Below are positions 26,428 to 33,694 of a stretch of 36,364 bases of DNA, in pieces (position 1 is the stretch's first letter; every line of letters starts with the position of its first letter). Where the stretch lies: the NCBI GenBank assembly GCA_025056175.1, contig JANWWK010000071.1, positions 1 through 36,364 on the forward strand, given 5' to 3'. The translations under genes were made by a program, and so were the position numbers. The notes beneath the pieces are model-generated. The model had not been told where the DNA came from, ran no database searches, and saw only the letters and a program-made list of their open reading frames with translations. The stretch comes from Anaerolineales bacterium. Its GTDB lineage: Bacteria; Chloroflexota; Anaerolineae; Anaerolineales; Villigracilaceae.

Positions 26428-28610
26428 CCACTTCTGCTGCTTCGCGCGCCTGGTTTGAGGCCTGGCGTGCACTGGTTTTATATGTAGTGTTGGGCCTGGC
26501 GTTCTCGTTTATGGTGGCCCGACTGTTCGTTTATCAGGTCATCGAACACCCGCTTTGGGTGGCGCAGGCCGAAGAAAACCGCACGCGTGTCATCAGTGTT
26601 CCGCCCTCGCGCGGCATCATTTATGACCGCAACGGCTACATTCTGGCGAGCAATGTGGCCTCCTACAACATTATCATCATCCCTGCTAATTTGCCAGATA
26701 GCGAGGGGGATGTGCAGGCCATTTACCGCCAACTCTCGGCGCTGACGGGTGTGCCGGTGAACAAAGGCACCGTAGAAGATGCCAAACTGGTCTCACCGTG
26801 TGTGCCAGGACCGGGCATTGCCCAAATTGTTGAGCTGCAACGCACGAATGCGCCGTATAGCCCGGCCAAAATTCAGTGCAACGTGAGCGAAGAGGTTGCA
26901 CGTATCGTGCGCGAAAAGGCGGTAGATTGGCCGGGTGTGAGCATCGAAATCGAACCGGTTCGCAACTACCCCACTGGTTCCCTCACGGCTAACATTATCG
27001 GGTTTCTCGGTCCCATCCCGGCATCACAGGAGCAGACCTACCGTGAACAGGGCTTTCAGCCCAACCGCGACAAAGTGGGTTATGCCGGGGTAGAAGTGTA
27101 CTTTAACGACCTGTTGATGGGCAAGCCCGGACGTCGCGTGGTGGAAGTGGATGTGGCCGGGCAGGAGTTGCGGAATCTGGAGCCGCCGATTGCTCCCGTT
27201 TCCGGGTATAACCTGCACCTGACGATTGATACGCGCCTGCAAAAGGCGATGGAATCCGCGCTGGTGGGTGAAATCAACTCCTGGAATCAGTTCTTTTATG
27301 GCGGCACAGGGCAACAGCGCATCTCCAGTGGTGCCATGATTGCCATTAACCCCAAGACGGGCGAAATTCTGGCGATGGTCACTTACCCCACCTTCGAGAA
27401 CAACCGGCTGGCACGCTTCATCCCGGCCTATTACTACAACCAGCTGGCGCAGGACCCGCGCAAGCCCCTGTTGAACTACGCCGTCTCAACCGAATATCCA
27501 CCCGGCTCGGTCTTCAAACTTTCCACTGCGCTGGGAGCCTTGAACGAGGGTGTGGTCACTCTCAACCAGATTCTCGAATCGCCGCCCGAACTGGTGGTGC
27601 GCGAATCTTTCTCGCCCAACGACCCTGGCTTTGAGCGCACATTTGTAGATTGGAACAAGAACGGTTTTGGTACCATTTCCTTTCTGCGCTGCATTGCCTA
27701 TTCCAGCAACGTGTGTTTTTACAAACTTGGCGGCGGCTATCGGGAAGAAGTCCGCGAAGGGCTGGGCATTTTGCGCCTGAAGGAGTATGCCCGCGCGCTG
27801 GGATATGACCAGGTAAGCGGCATCGAATTGCCGGGCGAAGCCGATGGGCTGATTCCCGACCCGCGTTGGAAACGCATCTTTCAGGGCGAGAACTGGTCTA
27901 CTGGGGATACTTACATCGCCAGCGTGGGGCAAGGCTACGTGTTGGCGACGCCGCTTCAGGTGTTGCTCTCTGCGGCGACGATCGCCAACAACGGACGGCA
28001 CATGCAAGCCACCATCATCAAAGAATTGACCGATAACAACGGCACGGTCATTCCGCTCTGGCGTGACCAGGATGGCAATTTCTACTTTGAGCCGGGCCCC
28101 GGCCGCTGGCAGATTTCTCCCAACCAGGGGCATGTCAAGTGGGATATGACGATAGATGCCGTTATCAAGGATTACTTCTGCGAGAACAGTTATTGTACGG
28201 AAACCGGAAATCTCAAGACGGTAGACCCCTTCGTCATTCAAAAAGTTCAGGAGGGCATGCGCCTGGCGGTGACCGACCCCACCGGCACGCTGCACAAAAT
28301 CTTCGTTCAGCCTTCGCCACAGTTTCCCAAACCATTTCCGATTGCGGTGGCCGGCAAAACCGGCACTGCTGAATACTGTGACGACGTGGCGCGTGCGGCC
28401 AATCGCTGTCGTTTTGGGGAGTGGCCGACCCATTCGTGGACGGTGGCCTATGCTCCTTACGAAGACCCCGAAATTGCTGTGGTGGCTTTTGCCTACAACG
28501 GCGGTGAGGGTGCCAGTGTGGCCGCACCGATGGTGCGCCTGGCGTTAGAAGCCTATTTTTGCCTGAAGACGCTGGACTCGAACCCCGGTAGTTTTGCCGG
28601 ATGCAACTGA
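26424..28610 (+). CDS. mrdA: Penicillin-binding protein 2, elongasome transpeptidase
   Basis: A 728-residue class B PBP cross-linking peptidoglycan during elongation. A membrane helix at about residues 15-34 is followed by the dimerisation domain (SVPPSRGIIYDRNGYILASN) and the transpeptidase. The three catalytic motifs are S-x-x-K at Ser362/Lys365 (PGSVFK), S-x-N at Ser427/Asn429 (YSSNVC) and KTG at Lys645 (GKTGTAEY). It is longer than the usual 600-650 residues and has ten cysteines, all outside the membrane, arranged as close pairs (for example Cys either side of the SxN motif, FCENSYC, and a pair just after KTG). This suggests disulfide stabilisation. No rodA follows. Confidence 0.95.
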   Translation: MTTSAASRAWFEAWRALVLYVVLGLAFSFMVARLFVYQVIEHPLWVAQAEENRTRVISVPPSRGIIYDRNGYILASNVASYNIIIIPANLPDSEGDVQAIYRQLSALTGVPVNKGTVEDAKLVSPCVPGPGIAQIVELQRTNAPYSPAKIQCNVSEEVARIVREKAVDWPGVSIEIEPVRNYPTGSLTANIIGFLGPIPASQEQTYREQGFQPNRDKVGYAGVEVYFNDLLMGKPGRRVVEVDVAGQELRNLEPPIAPVSGYNLHLTIDTRLQKAMESALVGEINSWNQFFYGGTGQQRISSGAMIAINPKTGEILAMVTYPTFENNRLARFIPAYYYNQLAQDPRKPLLNYAVSTEYPPGSVFKLSTALGALNEGVVTLNQILESPPELVVRESFSPNDPGFERTFVDWNKNGFGTISFLRCIAYSSNVCFYKLGGGYREEVREGLGILRLKEYARALGYDQVSGIELPGEADGLIPDPRWKRIFQGENWSTGDTYIASVGQGYVLATPLQVLLSAATIANNGRHMQATIIKELTDNNGTVIPLWRDQDGNFYFEPGPGRWQISPNQGHVKWDMTIDAVIKDYFCENSYCTETGNLKTVDPFVIQKVQEGMRLAVTDPTGTLHKIFVQPSPQFPKPFPIAVAGKTGTAEYCDDVARAANRCRFGEWPTHSWTVAYAPYEDPEIAVVAFAYNGGEGASVAAPMVRLALEAYFCLKTLDSNPGSFAGCN

Positions 28611-28700
28611 AGCCTTCAACCTGCACCCGTCTGCGCTGAGGGTGCGCCAGGCGCGAACTGCTCAGAAGGGGGCTTGACCGGCAACGCTTCTCTTTGGACG

Positions 28701-28740
28701 ATAAAAACAGCCTTCTCCACCGGCGAGAGGGCTGTTTTTT
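28701..28740. terminator. Strong bidirectional terminator after mrdA
   Basis: A 9-bp outer stem, AAAACAGCC (28704-28712) with GGCTGTTTT (28730-28738), continues into TTCTC/GAGAG with a G-U pair. T runs flank it on both strands. It terminates the shape operon and the convergent lipoprotein gene. Confidence 0.9.
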
Positions 28741-28768
28741 CTGACATTTGCTGTTTGTTGCGCTGGCT

Positions 28769-29866
28769 TTATCCGGGAATGCACACGCAGTAAGGCGCAT
28801 CTGCCCAGCCGTAGGGACAGTTCCCCGGGTTAGGCCGCCCAATTGAAGTGCAATAATCGGGGGTAATTGTTGGGCCAGGGCCGGATGGTTGTTTCTGCGC
28901 TGCCTGGGTGGGCGGAACAATGACGGGGCAGATTTTCGGCTCGAAACCTGTGGGAGCGAACCCAAAAGCCTGATAGCAGGTGTTATCTACGGCAAACAAG
29001 GCCCGGAGCGGGTAGAACTGGTTTTTCTTGTCGGGGGAGCCGGCTTCTTTTTCGGTGAAAGCATCTACATAATCCAGTTTGGTCACATCACGCAACCCGG
29101 CATCGGCCAGGACGCCATACAGGAAAGTGGTGCCAGCCCAGTCTTTCTTGAACGCAAATTCTAAAACGGAGGAACTCTGGGGGCTGATTCGCACCCAGGC
29201 CAGGTCGGGGTCGGCGCCGAGCCGTTCGGATGGGCTGTGAATTAATTTATCGAAACCATTGCCGCCATATGGCGCGTCGGATTGTTTGGGAGAGCTTCCG
29301 GCGGTATCACGGTTGGTATCGGCGTAGATTTTGATGTTCTCGGCAGACCAGGTTTCCGAAAATGGCGGCAGGGCGGTGATGAGGAAATCTCCAAAGCCGT
29401 CACGGTCGCGGTCGAGTTCGACAGCATACATGATGCCAATGTCGTTGTTGGGGTTTCCGCCCACCAGCCGAATCGAAACGTAATACCACTTGTCATCCTG
29501 ACTGATGCCGAAATCGAAGATGTCGAGGTCAGGGAGGTAGGTCATGTCTTGCGTGAAAGGACGCTCGAGCCGGTTGATTTTGTACGAATCGCCAAAAGGC
29601 ACACGCTTTTCGGCAGCGGTATCTTTGGAGGTCACATCGGGGTATGATTGCGGCTGGAGAGCGGCTACGGGAAACATTTGATGGTTCAACCCAGGGGTTT
29701 CTGTGGGGGGCATGGTTGGGGTCAGCGGGGGCGCCGTTGGCGGCGCTTGCGTCGGTGGGTTCGATGTGGGGGGAGCGGTGGCAGGCGGCGGGGATGCTGG
29801 CAGAAAGGAGCAGGCCTGGAGCAGCACGGCGAGGGTGAGCAAGAAGGACAATTTTGAAGACTTCAT
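28769..29866 (-). CDS. Exported lipoprotein, unknown function
   Basis: The 365-residue product begins with a lipoprotein signal: MKSSKLSFLLTLAVLLQACS, with lipobox LQAC and acylated Cys19. A Pro/Thr linker (about residues 24-60) leads to an exported domain with DFGISQDDKWYYVSIRLVGG and an acidic run ELDRDRDGFGDF that could bind calcium. Six further cysteines occur, four in the last 35 residues (DYC, GNC, YCVC). The start at 29866 is fixed by the signal peptide; an in-frame extension upstream has no such character. I do not recognise a family with known activity; the domain looks like beta-rich proteins reporting changes in numeric data, but that is not a function call. Confidence 0.82.
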   Translation of the reverse strand: MKSSKLSFLLTLAVLLQACSFLPASPPPATAPPTSNPPTQAPPTAPPLTPTMPPTETPGLNHQMFPVAALQPQSYPDVTSKDTAAEKRVPFGDSYKINRLERPFTQDMTYLPDLDIFDFGISQDDKWYYVSIRLVGGNPNNDIGIMYAVELDRDRDGFGDFLITALPPFSETWSAENIKIYADTNRDTAGSSPKQSDAPYGGNGFDKLIHSPSERLGADPDLAWVRISPQSSSVLEFAFKKDWAGTTFLYGVLADAGLRDVTKLDYVDAFTEKEAGSPDKKNQFYPLRALFAVDNTCYQAFGFAPTGFEPKICPVIVPPTQAAQKQPSGPGPTITPDYCTSIGRPNPGNCPYGWADAPYCVCIPG

Positions 29867-30134
29867 ACGTATCTCTCTTTCTTTTGGGGTAAAAATTGTG
29901 CGTGGAGACGGATGGGGGAATCTCCGAAAACCTTTACTTGCATTGTAATAGTTAAGCGTCCTCCAGGCGTCCTCGAAGGGCTGATACAAATAGGATAAAA
30001 GAACTATTGTTTTCTATTCTGGAAATATCTGGAATGGCGAAGGTGAAGAATGGTCAAAAACGCGCCGGTTGAGCAGGTCTTATCTCTCAAACCGACGTTA
30101 CGCGGACGTGTTTTCCAGCCCCGGAATGTCTCCA
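29867..30134. other. Intergenic region between lipoprotein and MoaD-like gene
   Basis: 268 bp upstream of the lipoprotein gene and downstream of the MoaD-like gene. It is AT-richer than its surroundings and contains a minus-strand TACAAT (29947-29942) as a possible -10 box for the lipoprotein, without a good -35. No terminator or RNA is evident. Confidence 0.3.
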
Positions 30135-30365
30135 CTACCCCCCGTTGACTGCCGAAAACACTTTCACCTGGTCTTCGTCACGCACGATGGCCGTTTCGGC
30201 TTCCACCAGTTCGCCGTTCAGGGCGGTGAGCGCCACTTCGGGCAGAGGAATGCCGAGCTGCGCCAGAATCTCCCGCAGCGGCGTGGGTTCGCGCAGAGAG
30301 ATTTCCAGGCTGTGCTTGCGCCCCGGCATGTAAAAGGTCAGGTGCCCGCCGGCATATAGTTTCAT
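30135..30365 (-). CDS. MoaD/ThiS-like sulfur carrier protein
   Basis: A 76-residue beta-grasp protein ending in the diagnostic Gly-Gly (AVNGG), which is adenylated and thiocarboxylated to donate sulfur. ILAQLGIPLPEVALTALNGELVEAETAIVRDEDQVKVFSAV is the typical C-terminal half of MoaD/ThiS proteins. It follows the aldehyde ferredoxin oxidoreductase gene in the same orientation, suggesting a dedicated carrier for the dithiolene of its metal-pterin cofactor. The entire upstream leader is tandem repeat, so no Shine-Dalgarno is seen. Confidence 0.9.
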   Translation of the reverse strand: MKLYAGGHLTFYMPGRKHSLEISLREPTPLREILAQLGIPLPEVALTALNGELVEAETAIVRDEDQVKVFSAVNGG

Positions 30366-30369
30366 CGAA

Positions 30370-30441
30370 TTTGGTGATTGGGTGATTCGGTGATTTGGTG
30401 ATTTAGTGATTTAGTGATTGGGTGATTGTAGGATTGGTGAG
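30370..30441. repeat. 8-bp tandem repeat array
   Basis: Seven good and two degenerate copies of an 8-bp unit with consensus TTNGGTGA (plus strand) lie directly before the MoaD-like start codon. The array adjoins, but differs in period and sequence from, the heptamer array that begins three bases later. It occupies the position where the ribosome binding site would be. Confidence 0.85.
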
Positions 30442-30443
30442 CC

Positions 30444-30576
30444 CACTGTTCACTGATTACTGCTCACTGATGACTGTTCACTGTTCACTGCTCACTGATT
30501 ACTGTCCACTGTTCACTGCTCACTGCTCACTGCTCACTGATTACTGTCCACTGTTCACTGCTCACTGATGACTGAA
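30444..30576. repeat. 7-bp tandem repeat array, nineteen units
   Basis: Nineteen consecutive 7-bp units without a phase break, each (C/T/G)ACTG followed by two variable bases, mostly CACTGTT, CACTGCT and CACTGAT. The array runs into the 3' end of the aldehyde ferredoxin oxidoreductase gene: the last codons (SVISEQ) and its stop codon are made of repeat units. No spacers, so it is not a CRISPR. Confidence 0.92.
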
Positions 30577-32450
30577 ACCGCCCAATCCAGCCCCAACTGG
30601 CGCAGTTTTTCGGCGGTGGGGAGGCCGGTTTGGGGGTCCCAGCCCTTTTTCTGGTAGAGAATGGTCAGGGCTTGCTCGAACTCGTCGCGAGGCATGGCCT
30701 GTCCCTGTAACGCACCGTTTTGCAGGCCGGTAAAGAGGCGTTCGGGCAGGGTGTCGTCTTTGCGCGTAAATCCCTCGCGGGCGTTGAACAGCCGTGCCAG
30801 GTTGGTGGCGCGCTCGCCGATGGTCAGGGCTTCTTCCATCGTCAGGTTCCAGCCGGTGGCCGCGTTGATGGACAGAAGCACGTCTTCTGGCGGGATGAAG
30901 GAGCGCGGCGCCGGGCCGAAGAAGCAGAAGCCGGTCACTTTCTCCAGACTGTTCCACTTTTCCAAAATATAGAACATCTCCATCTTCTCTTCGCCCAATG
31001 AGCGCGGCGGCAGAGCCTGGGTGATGCCCAGCGGCGCGGCGGCCTTGAGTTGGATGGCCTCCGGCCTGGCGAAGGCGGTATCGTGCGCCACCACCAGGTG
31101 GTCGGCGCCGATTTCGGAGACCGCGTAGCCGATGCCGACGTTGTATTTGCCGCGCGGCTCGTGCATGGCGAGTTCCTGCCCTTTGACCTGCATGGCAAAG
31201 TAGGGCGCGTCGCCGCCGATTTTTTCCGCCGCGCGTTTGCTGCCCTCGGCCAGCAGGTCGCCGATGCCCTCGCGGCGGCCAATCAGTTCAATCACCTTGA
31301 GCATGGCCTCGGCGTTGCCGAAGCGCAGGTCGAGGCCGCCGGTGTCTGCGAGCGTGAGCAGGCCGTGTTCAAAGCATTCCATCGCAAAGGCAATCGTCGC
31401 GCCGCACGAGATGCTGTCGAGCATGTAGGCGTTGCACAGTTCGTTGGCTTTGGCAATTGCGTGGATGTCGCTAATGCCGCAGTTCGGGCCAAACGCGCCG
31501 ACGGTTTCGTATTCCGGGCCGCCGTAGGGCGATTCGCGCCCGTCCACTTTCACTTCGCGCTTACAGCGCACGGCGCAGGCGTAGCAGGTGCGCGAGGCGG
31601 TGAAGATTTCGCGCTCATAGGCTTCCCACTTCACCTCGTCCACATTCTCGAACGCGCCTTGCAGGAAGTTGCGCGTGGGCAGGATGCCGCCGGTATTGAG
31701 CGGCTCCACCAGGCCGGGCGTGCCGCGTTGCTGCAAATCCCAACTGAGCGGGTTTTCTTTGACCATTTTTGCCAGCTTGCCGCCGATGCCCATCAGCGTT
31801 TTGGCGTCGTAGGCCAGGCTTTGGTAACGCTGATTGCCGCGCACGGCGATGGCGCGCAGGTTTTTGCTGCCCATCACCGCGCCCAGCCCGTTGCGCCCGT
31901 TGAAGTGTCGCAGGTCATTCGTGATTCCGGCAAAGCGGACACGTTTTTCGCCCGCCGGGCCAATTTGCAGCACGCGGATTTTGTCATCGCCCAGCTCGCG
32001 GCGGATTTCTTCCTGCACCTCGGCGGTGAACCTGCCCCACAGATGACCGGCAGGCCGGATTTCCACCTGGTCACCGTTAACCCACAGATAGACCGGCGTG
32101 GGGGCTTTGCCCTTGACGACAATCGCTTCCCAGCCGGCCATCTTGAGTTCCGGCCCCCAGAACCCGCCCGCTTCCGATTCGCCGTAGCCGCCGGTCAGCG
32201 GGGAGCGCGCCGAGACGACGTAGCGCGTGGCGGTGGAGACGGGCGCGCCGGTCAGCAGACCGTTGGCAAAGACCAGCACGTTTTCCGGCGCGAACGGGTC
32301 GGTGCGCGGCGGAAGTTCGGTGAGCAGGATGTAGCCCGCCAGCGCCTTGCCGCCAGGGTACAGGCGGTAGAAGTCTTCGCTCAGGGTTTGGGTTTCGATG
32401 TTTCCGGTGGTCAAATCAACACGCAGGATTTTGGCTGTTGTTCCGTACAT
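30555..32450 (-). CDS. aor: Aldehyde ferredoxin oxidoreductase, tungsten-pterin family
   Basis: A 631-residue oxidoreductase of the AOR family, which oxidises aldehydes to acids with ferredoxin, using a tungsten or molybdenum bis-pterin and one 4Fe-4S cluster. N-terminal signature: AKILRVDLTTGNIETQTL and YPGGKALAGYIL. The cofactor-binding region is GFWGPELKMAGWEAIVVKG, and NDLRHFNGRNGLGAVMGSKNLRAIAVRG is a further signature. Cluster ligands are Cys289, Cys292, Cys296 (CYACAVRC) and Cys509 (GFCFFGP). GGAG precedes the ATG. The length is normal, but the last six residues and the stop are supplied by the heptamer array, so the native end may have been replaced. The metal and aldehyde cannot be read from sequence. 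Confidence 0.95.
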   Translation of the reverse strand: MYGTTAKILRVDLTTGNIETQTLSEDFYRLYPGGKALAGYILLTELPPRTDPFAPENVLVFANGLLTGAPVSTATRYVVSARSPLTGGYGESEAGGFWGPELKMAGWEAIVVKGKAPTPVYLWVNGDQVEIRPAGHLWGRFTAEVQEEIRRELGDDKIRVLQIGPAGEKRVRFAGITNDLRHFNGRNGLGAVMGSKNLRAIAVRGNQRYQSLAYDAKTLMGIGGKLAKMVKENPLSWDLQQRGTPGLVEPLNTGGILPTRNFLQGAFENVDEVKWEAYEREIFTASRTCYACAVRCKREVKVDGRESPYGGPEYETVGAFGPNCGISDIHAIAKANELCNAYMLDSISCGATIAFAMECFEHGLLTLADTGGLDLRFGNAEAMLKVIELIGRREGIGDLLAEGSKRAAEKIGGDAPYFAMQVKGQELAMHEPRGKYNVGIGYAVSEIGADHLVVAHDTAFARPEAIQLKAAAPLGITQALPPRSLGEEKMEMFYILEKWNSLEKVTGFCFFGPAPRSFIPPEDVLLSINAATGWNLTMEEALTIGERATNLARLFNAREGFTRKDDTLPERLFTGLQNGALQGQAMPRDEFEQALTILYQKKGWDPQTGLPTAEKLRQLGLDWAVSVISEQ

Positions 32451-32466
32451 GGGGGACTCCGTGGGG

Positions 32467-32525
32467 CAGTTGTCAGTTATCAGTGATTAGTGAACAGTTA
32501 TCAGTGAACAGTGAGCAGGGAGCAG
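32467..32525. repeat. 7-bp tandem repeat array, inverted orientation
   Basis: Eight units of CAGTNNN (plus strand) plus a partial one, in the opposite orientation to the arrays at 30444 and 33660. It fills most of the junction between the M24-like gene and the oxidoreductase. Bases 32495-32512 form a perfect 18-nt inverted match with 33675-33692. Confidence 0.85.
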
Positions 32526-32558
32526 TTTCTGGTTGTCTGTTGCGGGTGGAGGGCGGTT

Positions 32559-33632
32559 TTAGCGCTCCAGAATGAGGGGGCATGGCACGGGCGGCAGACC
32601 GGGCGTTTTGAGCCATTCTACCGGCCAGAGCGGGGTGGAGGTCAGGATTTGGTTTTCCGCTGCGCCGAGCAAAATCGTATCTTCCATCTTCGCGCCCTGC
32701 ACGGTGGGATTCCAGGCCAGGGCTTGCCCGGCGACCAGGACATCCGTTCCGCCGGGGGTGGCGAGGTACTCGCGCGGCTCGTAACCGGTTACCCCGCCCT
32801 GGTGGTGATGCTGCCATTCACCGGGGAAACCGGCTTCGGCGTAGGCGGCCTGGCCGATTTCGAGCAGTTCGCCGAGCGTTTTTCCGGGCCGCGTATGGGC
32901 GATGAATGCCGCATTGACGCGCGCTGCCGCGTGGGTTTTCTGCTCCAACTCGGCGGGGATTTTGCCAAAGTGTACCATGCGCGAGACCGAACAGACCAGC
33001 CCGAGCCAGCGTCCGCTCAGCACCAAAAGGGCATAGCGTTCCAGTGGTTTGGAGGTCGGCAGCGGGTGGCGGTAGCGGCGCTCATCGGTGGCAACCAGGT
33101 TGACAATCGGCTGGACGCCGCGTTTTTGGGCTTCACTGCCGAGCAGGGCTGCGATTTCGTATTCACTCATGCCCGGCTGGATGCCCTGCGCCGCGGCTGT
33201 GATGGCTTCCGCGCACAGACGGCCTAACGTCCGAAGGCGTTCTCCCTCCTGCGGCGTGAGATGCGCCCGCAGGCGGGCCATTTCGGCGCTCACGTCCTTC
33301 GCCGCGCCGAACGGCACATCGCTCACGATTGTTTTGCCAGCCAACAGGTCATTCAGTCCCTTGAGCGGGGTTTCCCAGGGCGAGATGACGAACTCCCAAC
33401 CTTGTTCAGCCAGATTTTCTTCTTCACGCAAGCGCGGGGCTTCGATGTTGTTGGTGGCAAGGTACGCTTTTTCGCGCGTTACGACCAGCGAAGCCGCGCC
33501 CTCGCTGGTGGCCGTGTTGACGTAGGAGGCTGCGCCTTCGGTGGCCCAGGCGAAACTGCTCACCCGCCGCAATAACAGGGCTTCGGCGTTGTGTTTTTCG
33601 AGCAGGGCGCGGAGCAGGAAGAGTTTGGACAT
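32559..33632 (-). CDS. M24-fold (creatinase/aminopeptidase P-like) protein, probable non-metallo form
   Basis: A 357-residue protein with an N-terminal creatinase-like domain (to about residue 120) and a C-terminal pita-bread domain: GIQPGMSEYEIAALLGSEAQ, then LVLSGRWLGLVCSVSRMVHFGKIP and HTRPGKTLGELLEIGQAAYAEAG. In metal-dependent M24 peptidases five ligands (Asp, Asp, His, Glu, Glu) are conserved. Here the stretch holding both Asp (residues 203-217) has neither, and the first Glu is replaced around Asn308 (LAWNPT). A His (275-277, HHHQGG) and the last Glu (Glu317, KMEDTIL) remain. It may be a metal-free hydrolase like creatinase or a binding protein. It lies between the racemase and oxidoreductase genes. 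Confidence 0.78.
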   Translation of the reverse strand: MSKLFLLRALLEKHNAEALLLRRVSSFAWATEGAASYVNTATSEGAASLVVTREKAYLATNNIEAPRLREEENLAEQGWEFVISPWETPLKGLNDLLAGKTIVSDVPFGAAKDVSAEMARLRAHLTPQEGERLRTLGRLCAEAITAAAQGIQPGMSEYEIAALLGSEAQKRGVQPIVNLVATDERRYRHPLPTSKPLERYALLVLSGRWLGLVCSVSRMVHFGKIPAELEQKTHAAARVNAAFIAHTRPGKTLGELLEIGQAAYAEAGFPGEWQHHHQGGVTGYEPREYLATPGGTDVLVAGQALAWNPTVQGAKMEDTILLGAAENQILTSTPLWPVEWLKTPGLPPVPCPLILER

Positions 33633-33659
33633 GGGAGACAGGTAGACAGGGAAAGGGGG

Positions 33660-33694
33660 AACTGGTTACTGATGACTGTTCACTGATAACTGAC
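33660..33694. repeat. 7-bp tandem repeat array at the larA 3' end
   Basis: Five units (AACTGGT, TACTGAT, GACTGTT, CACTGAT, AACTGAC) overlap the 3' end of the LarA-family gene. The final codons (SYQ) and stop are repeat sequence, as for the oxidoreductase. Same orientation as the array at 30444. Confidence 0.8.

Noticed and set aside
30370-30576. CRISPR array
   Set aside because: Repeats are 7 and 8 bp and directly contiguous, with no spacers and no cas genes nearby.
31050-32486. A 478-codon plus-strand frame
   Set aside because: Antisense to the aldehyde ferredoxin oxidoreductase, whose cluster cysteines and cofactor motifs are intact on the minus strand.
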